Assembly: GCF_014529705.1 (NCBI RefSeq)
Contig: NZ_JAANIH010000043.1
Location: 1-64,000 of the forward strand
DNA length: 64,000 bases
Reading direction: 5' to 3'
DNA from: Bradyrhizobium campsiandrae
GTDB taxonomy: Bacteria > Pseudomonadota > Alphaproteobacteria > Rhizobiales > Xanthobacteraceae
The position numbers were made by a program, and so were the translations under genes. Position 1 is the stretch's first letter. Each line of letters starts with the position of its first letter. Of the stretch, positions 34,909 to 44,219 are shown piece after piece. Under the pieces are notes generated by a model, which saw only the letters and a list, made by a program, of their open reading frames with translations, had not been told where the DNA came from and ran no database searches.

Positions 34909-36579
34909 TTACGTCACCAGGCTCGGCAGATCGAGCCCCTTGTTGCGCGCGCAGTCGATCGCGATGTCGTAGCCGGCGTCCGCGTGGCGCATGACGCCGC
35001 TGGCGGGGTCGTTCCAGAGCACGCGTTCGATCCGCCTGGCGGCTTCCGGCGTGCCGTCGGCGACGATCACCATGCCGGCGTGCTGGGAATAGCCGATGCC
35101 GACGCCGCCGCCATGATGCAGTGAGACCCAGGTCGCGCCGCTGGCGCAATTGAGCAGCGCATTGAGCAGCGGCCAATCGGACACGGCGTCCGAGCCGTCC
35201 TTCATCGCCTCGGTCTCGCGGTTCGGGCTTGCCACCGAGCCGCTGTCGAGATGATCGCGGCCGATCACGACAGGCGCCTTCAATTCGCCGCGCGCCACCA
35301 TCTCGTTGAAGGCAAGGCCGAGGCGATGCCGATCGCCAAGGCCAACCCAGCAGATCCGCGCCGGCAGGCCCTGGAACTTGATGCGCGCTTTGGCCATGTC
35401 GAGCCAATTGTGAAGGTGCTTGTCATCAGGCATCAGCTCCTTGACCTTGGCGTCGGTCTTGAAGATGTCTTCAGGGTCGCCCGACAGCGCGGCCCAGCGG
35501 AATGGCCCGACGCCGCGGCAGAACAGCGGGCGGATATAGGCCGGCACGAAGCCGGGGAAATCGAAGGCGTTCTTCAAGCCCATGTCCTGCGCCATCTGGC
35601 GAATGTTGTTGCCGTAGTCGAGCGTCGGAATGCCCTGGGCATGGAAATCGAGCATGGCCTGGACATGCTCGACCATCGACATCTTCGAGGCGCGCTCCAC
35701 ACCCTTCGGATCGGAGGCGCGCCTGGTCTCCCAATCGGCCAGCGTCCAGCCCTTGGGCAAATAGCCGTTGATCGGGTCATGCGCGCTGGTCTGGTCGGTG
35801 ACGATGTCGGGTTTGACGCCGCGGCGCACCAGCTCGGGGAAAATCTCGGCGGCATTGCCGAGAAGGCCAACCGAGACCGCCTTCCCGGTCTTTGCAGACT
35901 CTGCCATGATCGCGAGCGCCTCGTCGAGCGTTGCGGCCTGGCGATCGAGATAGCCGGTGCGCAGGCGCATCTCGATCCGGCTCGGCTGGCATTCGACCGC
36001 GAGCATCGAGGCGCCCGCCATGGTCGCCGCCAGCGGCTGCGCGCCGCCCATGCCGCCGAGGCCGGCGGTGAGGATCCATTTGCCGGCGAGGCTCCCGCCG
36101 TAGTGGCGACGGCCGACCTCGACGAAGGTCTCGTAGGTGCCCTGCACGATGCCCTGGCTGCCGATATAGATCCAGGAGCCTGCGGTCATCTGGCCGTACA
36201 TCATCAGGCCCTGCCGATCGAGCTCGTTGAAATGATCGAGCGTCGCCCAATGCGGCACGATGTTGGAGTTCGCGATCAGCACGCGCGGCGCATCTTCATG
36301 GGTGCGGAAGATGCCGACCGGCTTGCCCGATTGCACCAGCAGGGTCTGGTCGGCCTCGAGCTTGCGCAACGCGTTGGTGATCCGGTCAAAGCTCTCCCAG
36401 TCGCGCGCGGCGCGGCCGATGCCACCATAGACGACGAGCTCGCTCGGCCGCTCCGCAACGTCAGGATCGAGATTGTTCATGAGCATGCGCAAGGGGGCCT
36501 CCGTCAGCCAGCTCTTGGCGCTGATCTCGCTGCCGCGGGGAGCGCGGATGGTGCGGTCATTGTCCAGTCGGCGGTTCAT
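34909..36579 (-). CDS. hutU: Urocanate hydratase
   Basis: A 556-residue enzyme of usual family length. NAD-binding and active-site segments include GLGGMGGAQPLAATMAGAS, QTSAHDPINGYLP, GNNIRQMA and the C-terminal HHGGGVGIGYSQHAG. It converts urocanate to imidazolone propionate, the second step of histidine breakdown. It lies 12 bases after hutH on the same strand, as the last gene of hutI-hutH-hutU, and ends 8 bases from the convergent GGDEF-EAL gene. Expression is probably repressed by HutC and induced by urocanate. Confidence 0.97.
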   Translation of the reverse strand: MNRRLDNDRTIRAPRGSEISAKSWLTEAPLRMLMNNLDPDVAERPSELVVYGGIGRAARDWESFDRITNALRKLEADQTLLVQSGKPVGIFRTHEDAPRVLIANSNIVPHWATLDHFNELDRQGLMMYGQMTAGSWIYIGSQGIVQGTYETFVEVGRRHYGGSLAGKWILTAGLGGMGGAQPLAATMAGASMLAVECQPSRIEMRLRTGYLDRQAATLDEALAIMAESAKTGKAVSVGLLGNAAEIFPELVRRGVKPDIVTDQTSAHDPINGYLPKGWTLADWETRRASDPKGVERASKMSMVEHVQAMLDFHAQGIPTLDYGNNIRQMAQDMGLKNAFDFPGFVPAYIRPLFCRGVGPFRWAALSGDPEDIFKTDAKVKELMPDDKHLHNWLDMAKARIKFQGLPARICWVGLGDRHRLGLAFNEMVARGELKAPVVIGRDHLDSGSVASPNRETEAMKDGSDAVSDWPLLNALLNCASGATWVSLHHGGGVGIGYSQHAGMVIVADGTPEAARRIERVLWNDPASGVMRHADAGYDIAIDCARNKGLDLPSLVT

Positions 36580-36591
36580 GCGGAAACCTCT

Positions 36592-38151
36592 TCAGACGAG
36601 TCTTGGAAACGGATCGGATGAAAGCGCCGCGAGCGCGGCGGCCGGCAGAGCATCGGCCTCGATCAGAGCTGCAGCCTTGGCGAGATCGCCAGCCATGTAG
36701 CGATCATTACCGAGCGCGGGAACCTGATCGCGAAGCGCGGCAATGACGGCGACCAGCGGCGCGCTGGTCGCATGCGGCGCGCGCAGCGTGATGCCTTGCG
36801 CGGCAACCAGAAGCTCGATGCCCAAGATCGCGGCGAGATTGTCCACCATGTCCGCGAGGCGCCGGGCGGCATGCGCGGCCATGGAGACGTGATCTTCCTG
36901 ATTGGCGCTGGTCGGCGTCGAATCGATCGAGCAGGCCGCGGCACGCTGCTTGTTCTCGGAGTAGAGCGCAGCCGCCGTCACCTCGGCGATCATGAAGCCG
37001 GAGTTGATGCCGGGATCAGGAGTGAGGAACGGCGGCAGGCCGAAATTGAGCGCAGGATCGACCAGCGTCGCGATGCGGCGCTCGCTGATCGCCCCGATCT
37101 CCGACAGCGCCAATGCGATCGTATCGGCGGCAAAGGCGACCGGTTCTGCGTGAAAATTTCCGCCGGAGACGATCTCGCCGCTCTCGACCAGCACCAGTGG
37201 ATTGTCGGTGACCGCATTGGCCTCGACGATCAGCGTGCGCGCGGCCTGCGTGATCAGATCGAGCGCGGCGCCGGTGACCTGCGGCTGGCAGCGCAGGCAA
37301 TAGGGATCCTGCACGCGCTCGTCGCCCTCCAGATGCGACAGGCGGATATCGCTGCCGTCGAGCAGCGCGGTCAGCGCCGCAGCCGCAGCAACCTGCCCGG
37401 GTTGACCGCGCAGCGCCTGGATTTCGGGGCGGAATGGCGCGGTCGACGCCATCGCAGCATCAACCGACAGCGCACCGGTGACCAGCGCGGCGCGGACCAG
37501 ACGAAATGCGCGCAGCACGCCGGAAATGGCATAGGCGGTCGAGAACTGCGTGCCATTGATCAGCGCGAGCCCCTCCTTGGGGCCAAGCGTCAATGGCGTG
37601 AGCCCGGCGGCGGCGAGCGCCGCGTTGCCGGGCACAGTCTTGCCATCGACGATCGCCTGCCCCTCGCCGATCATCACCGCGGTCATATGCGCGAGCGGCG
37701 CGAGATCACCGGAGGCGCCGACCGAGCCCTGCTGCGGCACCAGCGGATAGACGTTCCGCGCCAGCATGCCCTGCAGCTGCTCGATCACCTCGCGGCGTAC
37801 GCCGGACGCGCCGCGCCCGAGCGAAACAATCTTCAGCGCCATCATCAGGCGGACAATCGGCTCCGGCGTTGCCGCACCGACGCCGCAGCAATGCGAGACG
37901 ATGAGATTGCGCTGGAGCAGCGCCGTCTGGTCGGGCGGAATGCGCTTGGACGCCAGCTTGCCGAACCCGGTATTGATCCCATAAACCGGAGCATCGGCTC
38001 GCGCGGCCTTCGCGACGATCTCCGCCGCCGCATCGACGCGCGGCCAGAACGAAGGATCGAGCACGATGGGCGCGCCTTCCAGCACGCGCGCGAGTTCGTC
38101 GAGGCTCACCTTGCCCGGCGTGACGACGATGGCGGCAGCCTGCTCCGTCAC
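36592..38151 (-). CDS. hutH: Histidine ammonia-lyase
   Basis: A 519-residue lyase. The Ala146-Ser147-Gly148 triad in GSVGASGDLAPLAH self-cyclises to the MIO electrophile. Other marks are YGINTGFGKLAS, EGLALINGTQ, TDNPLV and SANQEDHVSMA. It deaminates histidine to urocanate, the first step of the pathway. The start is GTG at 38151, overlapping the hutI stop by 4 bases, so the two are translationally coupled. The longer upstream reading is the frame-shifted end of hutI. Confidence 0.97.
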   Translation of the reverse strand: MTEQAAAIVVTPGKVSLDELARVLEGAPIVLDPSFWPRVDAAAEIVAKAARADAPVYGINTGFGKLASKRIPPDQTALLQRNLIVSHCCGVGAATPEPIVRLMMALKIVSLGRGASGVRREVIEQLQGMLARNVYPLVPQQGSVGASGDLAPLAHMTAVMIGEGQAIVDGKTVPGNAALAAAGLTPLTLGPKEGLALINGTQFSTAYAISGVLRAFRLVRAALVTGALSVDAAMASTAPFRPEIQALRGQPGQVAAAAALTALLDGSDIRLSHLEGDERVQDPYCLRCQPQVTGAALDLITQAARTLIVEANAVTDNPLVLVESGEIVSGGNFHAEPVAFAADTIALALSEIGAISERRIATLVDPALNFGLPPFLTPDPGINSGFMIAEVTAAALYSENKQRAAACSIDSTPTSANQEDHVSMAAHAARRLADMVDNLAAILGIELLVAAQGITLRAPHATSAPLVAVIAALRDQVPALGNDRYMAGDLAKAAALIEADALPAAALAALSSDPFPRLV

Positions 38152-39362
38152 TGCCCCCTCCAGACGCGGCGGTGCAGCGGATTGAAGCCGATGCGGTAGA
38201 CCAGTTCGGCGGGACGCTCGATATCCCAGATCGCGAGGTCGCACCATTTGCCGGCTTCCAAGGTCCCGGTCTCGTCGAGCACGCCGAGCGCCCGTGCGCC
38301 CTCGCGGGTGATGCCGGCGAGGCATTCGGCGACGGTCATCCGGAACAGCGTCGCGCCCATGTTCATCGTGAGCAGCAGCGAGGTGAGCGGCGAGCTGCCG
38401 GGATTGCAGTCGGTCGCGAGCGCCATGGCAACGCCGTGCTTGCGGAACGCCTCGACCGGCGGCTTCTGCGTCTCGCGGATGAAATAAAACGCGCCAGGCA
38501 ACAGCACGGCCACCGTTCCCGCTTTGGCCATGGCCGCGGCACCGGCTTCATCCGTGTGCTCGAGATGATCGGCCGAAAGCGCCGAGAATGTCGCGGCCAG
38601 CGCGGCGCCGCCGAGGTTCGAGAGCTGGTCGGCGTGAAGCTTGACCGGGAGCCCGAGCGCCCTCGCCGCCTCGAACACGCGCGCCGTCTGCTCGGCCGAG
38701 AACGCGATGCCCTCCATGAAGGCGTCGACCGCGTCGGCGAGGCCCGCCTCGGCGACGGCCGGGAGCATCTCCTTGCAGACGAGATCGATATAGCGGTCCT
38801 TGTCGCCATCGGCTTCCACCGGCAGCGCATGCGCGCCGAGGAAGGAGGTACGAATCGTCACCCTCCGCTGCCGGCCGAGGCTGCGCGCCGCGGCGAGCTG
38901 GCGCATCTCTGTCTCGGCATCGAGGCCATAGCCGGACTTGATCTCGACCGTGGTGGCGCCCTCGCCGATCAGCGCGTCCAAGCGCGGCAGCGCGCTTGCG
39001 ATCAGTTCGGCCTCACTCGCCTTGCGCGTCGCGGCCACAGTGGAAACGATCCCGCCGCCGGCGCGTGCGATCTCCTCGTAGCTCGCGCCCTTGAGGCCCA
39101 GCTCGAACTCGTGGGCGCGGTTGCCGCCATAGACGAGATGGGTGTGGCAATCAACGAGGCCTGGCGTGATCCAGCGTCCCTCGCAGTCGATCCGCTGGAT
39201 GGCATCGGCGTCAACAGGGAAATCGGCTGCCGCACCGGCATAAACGATGCGGCCATCACGTATGGCGACCACGCCCTGCTCGATCTCGCCGAGATCGGGG
39301 CGGTCGACCCGCATGGTGGCGAGCCGGGCGTTATGCCAGATCCGGTCGAAACGCTCTGCCAT
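38148..39362 (-). CDS. hutI: Imidazolonepropionase
   Basis: A 404-residue amidohydrolase. The first metal motif is HTHLVYGGNRAHEF; further ligands are in KLHADQLSN, SADHLEH and ATDCNPGSS. It hydrolyses imidazolone propionate to N-formimidoyl-glutamate, which HutF then deiminates. ATG at 39362 has AAGGGA upstream. It is the first gene of the leftward hut operon, 45 bases from the putative HutC operator at 39407. Confidence 0.96.
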   Translation of the reverse strand: MAERFDRIWHNARLATMRVDRPDLGEIEQGVVAIRDGRIVYAGAAADFPVDADAIQRIDCEGRWITPGLVDCHTHLVYGGNRAHEFELGLKGASYEEIARAGGGIVSTVAATRKASEAELIASALPRLDALIGEGATTVEIKSGYGLDAETEMRQLAAARSLGRQRRVTIRTSFLGAHALPVEADGDKDRYIDLVCKEMLPAVAEAGLADAVDAFMEGIAFSAEQTARVFEAARALGLPVKLHADQLSNLGGAALAATFSALSADHLEHTDEAGAAAMAKAGTVAVLLPGAFYFIRETQKPPVEAFRKHGVAMALATDCNPGSSPLTSLLLTMNMGATLFRMTVAECLAGITREGARALGVLDETGTLEAGKWCDLAIWDIERPAELVYRIGFNPLHRRVWRGQ

Positions 39363-39406
39363 GCCATTGTCCCTTCGCGAAGTCCCTGCGCCCTGGGATG
39401 CTTGAC

Positions 39407-39426
39407 TTATATGTCTAGACATATAA
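39407..39426. promoter_or_regulatory. Putative HutC operator
   Basis: A perfect 20-base palindrome with the core ATGTCTAGACAT lies in the 102-base gap between divergent hutI and hutF. The core GT-C-TA-G-AC fits the binding pattern of HutC-subfamily GntR repressors (GT-N-TA-N-AC). One bound dimer could repress both operons. Confidence 0.8.
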
Positions 39427-39464
39427 TCGTAAGACGGTTCTGTCCAGCCGGCGTGTCATCAATC

Positions 39465-40823
39465 ATGTCCCGACTGCATTTCGCCTCCGCGCTCCTGCCT
39501 TCGGGCTGGGCCAATGACGTGCAGGTGGTGATCACCGCCGGCGCGATCGCGGCGGTGACGCCTGATGTTGCGCCTGCTGCCGCCGACGAGCGCCACGCCG
39601 TCGCGCTACCGGGACTTTCGAGCCTGCACAGCCACGCGTTTCAACGCGGCATGGCGGGGCTCGCGGAATTGCGTGGCGACAGGGCCGACACGTTCTGGAC
39701 CTGGCGCGAGACGATGTATCGCTTCGCGCTGACGATGACGCCGGAGGACGTCGCTGATGTCGCGACGCTGCTCTATGTCGAGATGCTGGAGCAAGGTTTT
39801 ACCCGTGTCGGCGAATTCCACTATCTGCACCACGATCGCGACGGCTCGCACTATGCTGATCCTGCCGAGATGGCCGCGCGCATTGCGCAGGCCGCCGGGG
39901 CATCGGGAATCGCCCTGACGCTGCTGCCGAGCTTTTATGCGCACGGCTCCTTCGGCGGTGCAGCGCCGCATGCCGGCCAGCGCCGCTTCATCTGCTCGGT
40001 CGATCAGTTCGCGAGGCTGATGGCTGCCTCGCGCAAGGCGATCGCAACCCTGCCGGGCGCCAATATCGGCATCGCACCGCACAGCCTGCGCGCGGTGGCG
40101 CCGGACGAACTCAGGGCGATCATCCCTCTTGCCGAGGGCGGGCCGGTGCACATCCATGCGGCCGAACAGGTGAAGGAAGTCGAAGACTGCCTGGCCTGGT
40201 CAGGCCGGCGTCCGGTGCAATGGCTGCTTGAGCACGCCCCGCTCGATCAGCGCTGGTGCCTCATTCATGCGACCCACACGACGGATGATGAAGTCAGCGC
40301 GTTCGCAAAGACCGGTGCTGTGGCGGGTCTCTGCCCCGTGACCGAAGCGAGTCTCGGCGACGGCATTTTTCCGGCGCGCGAGTTTCTCGACGCCGGCGGC
40401 AGGTTCGGCGTCGGCACCGATTCCAACGTGCTGGTCGGCGTCACCGATGAGCTGCGCCAGCTCGAATACGGCCAGCGGCTCAAGCATCGCGCGCGCAACG
40501 TGCTGTCGGGCGGCGCGGGCCGCTCGACCGGTCGCACGCTGTTCGACGACGCGCTTGCGGGCGGCGCGCGGGCGCTGGCGCAACCGACCGTCGGCCTGAC
40601 CCCGGGCGCGCGTGCCGACATCGTCACCCTCGATGCCACGCATCCGTCGCTGGCGGGACGTGCGCGCGACGCCATCATCGACGGCTGGATCTTTGCGGCT
40701 GGCAATGGCGCGATTGATTGCGTCTGGGCCGGCGGCGACAAGGTTGTCGAAGGCGGACAGCATAAACTGCGCCGATCCGCGCGCGAGCGGTTTAACGCGG
40801 CAGTGCGGAGGCTCGTCGCATGA
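39465..40823 (+). CDS. hutF: Formimidoylglutamate deiminase
   Basis: A 452-residue amidohydrolase of the HutF type. Metal ligands are in LHSHAFQRG (His55, His57), VHIHAAEQ, IHATHT and GTDSNV. It converts N-formimidoyl-glutamate to N-formyl-glutamate and ammonia, so the organism uses the five-step route. The next enzyme, formylglutamate deformylase (HutG), is not visible in the window. ATG at 39465 begins at the conserved LHFASALLPSGW strand. The stop overlaps the hutC ATG by 4 bases. Confidence 0.95.
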   Translation: MSRLHFASALLPSGWANDVQVVITAGAIAAVTPDVAPAAADERHAVALPGLSSLHSHAFQRGMAGLAELRGDRADTFWTWRETMYRFALTMTPEDVADVATLLYVEMLEQGFTRVGEFHYLHHDRDGSHYADPAEMAARIAQAAGASGIALTLLPSFYAHGSFGGAAPHAGQRRFICSVDQFARLMAASRKAIATLPGANIGIAPHSLRAVAPDELRAIIPLAEGGPVHIHAAEQVKEVEDCLAWSGRRPVQWLLEHAPLDQRWCLIHATHTTDDEVSAFAKTGAVAGLCPVTEASLGDGIFPAREFLDAGGRFGVGTDSNVLVGVTDELRQLEYGQRLKHRARNVLSGGAGRSTGRTLFDDALAGGARALAQPTVGLTPGARADIVTLDATHPSLAGRARDAIIDGWIFAAGNGAIDCVWAGGDKVVEGGQHKLRRSARERFNAAVRRLVA

Positions 40824-41548
40824 GCCTTGCCACGGATGGCGCCGATAAGCCGACGCTCTACAAGCGCATCCGCGCCGACATCGAGAAGCGCATCCTGACC
40901 GGCGAATGGCCGCCGGGCCACCGCATTCCGTTCGAGCACGAGCTGGTGGCGCGCTACGGCTGCTCGCGCATGACGGTGAACAAGGCGCTGTCAGAGCTTG
41001 CCCAGGCCGACCTAATCGAGCGAAGACGACGGGCCGGTTCCTTCGTGCGCCGGCCGCAGCATCAGTCGGCGGTGCTCAAGATCGCCGATATCCGCGCCGA
41101 GATCACCGCGCTGGGCCGCGCCTATGGCTATGAGCTGATCAGCCGCAAGCTGCGCGCGGCGACCGCTGCCGACCGCGAACGGCTCGGCGTCAGGAAGGCC
41201 GGCAAGGTGATCGCGATCTCCTGCCGGCATAGCGCCGACAACGTGCCGTTCGCCGTCGAGGACCGGCTGATCGATCTTGCTTCTGTGCCATCTGCGGCGA
41301 CTGCGGATTTCTCGCGCGAGCCGCCCGGCTCGTGGCTGCTTCATCATGTGCCCTGGACAGAAGCCGAGCACACGATCAGCGCCATTGTTGCGGATGATCG
41401 CACGGCTGAGGCGCTCGACATCGCCGTCGGCGCGCCATGCCTGGTGATCGACCGCTATACCTGGCGCAGCGCACGCACGATCACGGCGGTGCGCCTGCTC
41501 TATCCCGGCGAGTCTCACCGCCTTGTCGCGCGATTCAAGGGAGGCTGA
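40820..41548 (+). CDS. hutC: Histidine-utilisation repressor, GntR family
   Basis: A 242-residue regulator. The N-terminal winged helix (about 10-78: LYKRIRADIEKRILTGEWPP, ELVARYGCSRMTVNKALSEL) is of GntR type and the C-terminal domain (about 90-235) is the UTRA effector fold (VAVEDRL-like FAVEDRLIDLA, PGSWLLHHVPWTEAEHTISA). HutC repressors release DNA on binding urocanate. It is co-translated with hutF (ATGA overlap), and a fitting palindrome lies at 39407-39426, so it probably regulates its own operon and hutIHU. Confidence 0.94.
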   Translation: MSLATDGADKPTLYKRIRADIEKRILTGEWPPGHRIPFEHELVARYGCSRMTVNKALSELAQADLIERRRRAGSFVRRPQHQSAVLKIADIRAEITALGRAYGYELISRKLRAATAADRERLGVRKAGKVIAISCRHSADNVPFAVEDRLIDLASVPSAATADFSREPPGSWLLHHVPWTEAEHTISAIVADDRTAEALDIAVGAPCLVIDRYTWRSARTITAVRLLYPGESHRLVARFKGG

Positions 41549-41652
41549 GCGAACGATGTCGGCACAAATCGTGCAACGCTTCGGCAAAGGGTCCACAGCG
41601 ACCGACAGAGATCATCTGGACATCAATCCAACTGGGCAAGAGGACGACAATC

Positions 41653-42594
41653 ATGCGTAGTTCGACAGTTTTTGCGGCCATCATTGCACTCGCCGCCACT
41701 CCCGCGCTCGCCGACGACGTCAAGGTCGGTATCGGCATCTCCGGCTGGACCGGTTTCGCGCCGCTGACGCTGGCGAAGGAAGCCGGCATCTTCAAAAAGA
41801 ACGGCCTCGACGTCACCATCAAGAAGATCCCGCAGAAGGATCGCCACCTCGCCATCGCCTCCGGCGACGTGCAGTGCGCGGCAACGACGGTCGAGACCTG
41901 GATCTCCTGGAACGCCAACGGCGTCGCCACCAAGCAGATCTTCCAGCTCGACAAGAGCTACGGCGCCGACGGCATGGCCGTGCGCAACGACGTCGCCTCG
42001 ATCAAGGAGCTGAAGGGCAAGACGGTCGCGGCCTCCGCGCCCGGCACCTCGCCCTATTTCGCGCTGGCCTGGATGCTGAAGAAGAACGGCCTCACCGTGA
42101 AGGACGTCACCGTCGTCAACCTCGAGCCGGCTGCGGCCGCACAGGCCTTCGTCTCCGGCCAGAACGACGCCGCGATGACCTATGAGCCTTATCTGTCGAC
42201 TGTTCGCGCCGCGCCGGACAAGGGCAAGATCATCGCGACCACACTGGACTATCCGATCGTGATGGACACGTTCGGCTGCACGCCGAAGTTTCTCAGCGAG
42301 AGCCCAAAGGCAGCGCAGGCGCTGGCCGACAGCTATTTCGAAGCGCTCGACCTGATCGCCAAGGACCAGGCCAAGTCCTATGAGATCATGGGCGCCGACG
42401 TGAAGCAGACCGGCGAGCAGTTCGGCAACTCGGCAAAATACCTGCGCTGGCAGGACAAGGCCGCGAACCAGAAGTTCTTCGCCGGCGACTTCCTCGCCTT
42501 CAACAAGGATGCGGCCGAGCTCCTGCTCGAGATCGGCATCATCAAGTCAGCGCCGAAGGTCGAGGACCTCTACGACGCGAGCTTCATCAAGTAA
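41653..42594 (+). CDS. ABC transporter substrate-binding protein in the hut locus, NMT1/TauA type
   Basis: A 313-residue periplasmic protein (signal peptide 1-20, PALAD) of the taurine/nitrate-type binding family, with GISGWTGFAPLTLAKEAGIF, the hinge IKELKGKTVAASAPG and MTYEPYLSTVR. It is followed by a permease and an ATPase, giving a full importer downstream of hutC. The location suggests uptake of histidine, urocanate or a related imidazole or amide compound, but the ligand cannot be read from sequence. ATG at 41653 opens the signal peptide. Confidence 0.88.
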   Translation: MRSSTVFAAIIALAATPALADDVKVGIGISGWTGFAPLTLAKEAGIFKKNGLDVTIKKIPQKDRHLAIASGDVQCAATTVETWISWNANGVATKQIFQLDKSYGADGMAVRNDVASIKELKGKTVAASAPGTSPYFALAWMLKKNGLTVKDVTVVNLEPAAAAQAFVSGQNDAAMTYEPYLSTVRAAPDKGKIIATTLDYPIVMDTFGCTPKFLSESPKAAQALADSYFEALDLIAKDQAKSYEIMGADVKQTGEQFGNSAKYLRWQDKAANQKFFAGDFLAFNKDAAELLLEIGIIKSAPKVEDLYDASFIK

Positions 42595-42601
42595 GACACG
42601 C

Positions 42602-42639
42602 CTCGCTGCGGTCCCGCCAAGTGGCGGGACCGCAGCGAG
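42602..42639 (+). other. Perfect stem-loop between binding-protein and permease genes
   Basis: A 17-base perfect stem (CTCGCTGCGGTCCCGCC with its complement) closes on the 4-base loop AAGT, 7 bases after the binding-protein stop. No T-run follows. Such intra-operon hairpins commonly stabilise the binding-protein mRNA and lower permease expression. Confidence 0.75.
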
Positions 42640-42663
42640 ATCGACGATACGGATCAACCATCG

Positions 42664-43437
42664 ATGCGTCCCCTGGATTCCGTGACATCGAAACAGCGCG
42701 TGGCCTATGGCCTCGCGTTCTTAGTGCTGTTCGTCGCCCTCTGGTCGTGGGCGACCTTCGGCGGCCATGTCTCGAAGACGTTCCTGGCCAACCCGCTGAC
42801 CATGGTGCAGGAGGGTTACGACCTCCTGGCCAAGCAGGGTTTTGTTTTCGACATCGGCATGACCATCTGGCGCGTCGTCGGCGGTTTTGCGCTGGCCGCG
42901 ATCATCGCGGTGCCGCTCGGTGTGCTGATGGGCGCCTACAAGCCCGTCGAGGCGTTCCTCGAACCTTTCGTTTCCTTCGCCCGTTACCTGCCCGCCTCGG
43001 CCTTCATTCCGCTGTTGATCCTGTGGGCCGGCATCGGCGAATTGCAGAAGCTGCTGGTGATCTTCATCGGTTCGGTTTTCCAGGTCATCCTGATGGTCGC
43101 CGTCACCGTCGGCACCACCCGGCGCGATCTGGTGGAAGCCGCCTATACGCTCGGCGCCAGCGACCGCGGCATCATCCGCCGCGTGCTGCTGCCTTCCTCC
43201 GCGCCCGAGATCGCCGAGATCCTGCGGCTGGTGCTGGGCTGGGCCTGGACCTATGTCATCGTCGCCGAGCTGATCGGCTCCTCCTCAGGCATCGGCCACA
43301 TGATCACCGACAGCCAGGCACTGCTCAATACCGGGCAGATCATCTTCGGCATCATCGTGATCGGTCTGATCGGCCTGCTCTCGGACTTCATGTTCAAGGC
43401 GTTCAATGCCTGGCTGTTCCCGTGGAAGCTCGCATGA
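42664..43437 (+). CDS. ABC transporter permease in the hut locus
   Basis: A 257-residue membrane protein with about six helices and the coupling loop EAAYTLGASDRGIIRRVLLP. It is of the SsuC/TauC group. It follows the binding protein after the stem-loop at 42602 and overlaps the ATPase gene by 4 bases (ATGA). It forms the membrane channel of the importer. Confidence 0.9.
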   Translation: MRPLDSVTSKQRVAYGLAFLVLFVALWSWATFGGHVSKTFLANPLTMVQEGYDLLAKQGFVFDIGMTIWRVVGGFALAAIIAVPLGVLMGAYKPVEAFLEPFVSFARYLPASAFIPLLILWAGIGELQKLLVIFIGSVFQVILMVAVTVGTTRRDLVEAAYTLGASDRGIIRRVLLPSSAPEIAEILRLVLGWAWTYVIVAELIGSSSGIGHMITDSQALLNTGQIIFGIIVIGLIGLLSDFMFKAFNAWLFPWKLA

Positions 43438-44219
43438 CCACGCTGAAGATCGAGCAGGTCTCGCGGACTTTCCCGGCGCGGCACGGCCATGCGCCGACGA
43501 GGGCGCTGGAGCCGACCGACCTCACCATCGGCAACAACGACTTCGTCACCATTCTCGGCCCCTCCGGCTGCGGCAAGTCCACGCTGCTGCGCATCGTCGC
43601 CGGCCTGGATCGTCCAACCAGCGGGCGCGTCACACTCGACGGCAGCGAGGTCACCGGTCCCGGCGCCGATCGCGGCATGGTGTTCCAGTCCTACACGCTG
43701 TTTCCCTGGCTCACGGTGCGTGAGAACATCGCCTTCGGCCTGCGCGAGCGCGGCGTGCCGGAGGCTGAGCGCAACAAGGTGGCCGACGCCTTCATTCGCC
43801 GGGTTGGACTATCAGGCTTCGAGAACCACTGGCCCAAGCAGCTCTCCGGCGGCATGCAGCAGCGCACCGCGATCGCGCGGGCGCTCGCCAATGATCCCAA
43901 GATCCTGCTGCTCGACGAACCCTTCGGCGCGCTCGATAACCAGACCCGCGCCCTGATGCAGGAAATGCTGCTGGGCATCTGGGAGCGCGACCAGAAGACC
44001 GTGCTGTTCGTGACCCATGACATCGAGGAGGCGATCTTCCTCGGCAGCCGCGTCATCGTCATGAGCGCGCGTCCCGGCCACATCAAGGCCGAGATCGCCG
44101 TGGACCTGCCGCATCCGCGTTCCTACAAGATCAAGACCACGCCCGAATTCGTCCAGCTCAAGGAACGGCTGGTCGAGGAGATCCGCACCGAGGCGCTCAA
44201 GGTTGCCGAACATGCCTGA
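43434..44219 (+). CDS. ABC transporter ATP-binding protein in the hut locus
   Basis: A 261-residue ATPase with Walker A GPSGCGKS, Q-loop VFQSYTLFPW, signature LSGGMQQRTAIARAL, Walker B ILLLDEP and switch FVTHDIEEA. All catalytic motifs are canonical, unlike the ATPase at 3223. It energises the importer encoded from 41653. ATG at 43434 overlaps the permease stop and the 3' end overlaps the hydrolase start by 8 bases, so the four genes are one translational unit. Confidence 0.93.
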   Translation: MTTLKIEQVSRTFPARHGHAPTRALEPTDLTIGNNDFVTILGPSGCGKSTLLRIVAGLDRPTSGRVTLDGSEVTGPGADRGMVFQSYTLFPWLTVRENIAFGLRERGVPEAERNKVADAFIRRVGLSGFENHWPKQLSGGMQQRTAIARALANDPKILLLDEPFGALDNQTRALMQEMLLGIWERDQKTVLFVTHDIEEAIFLGSRVIVMSARPGHIKAEIAVDLPHPRSYKIKTTPEFVQLKERLVEEIRTEALKVAEHA

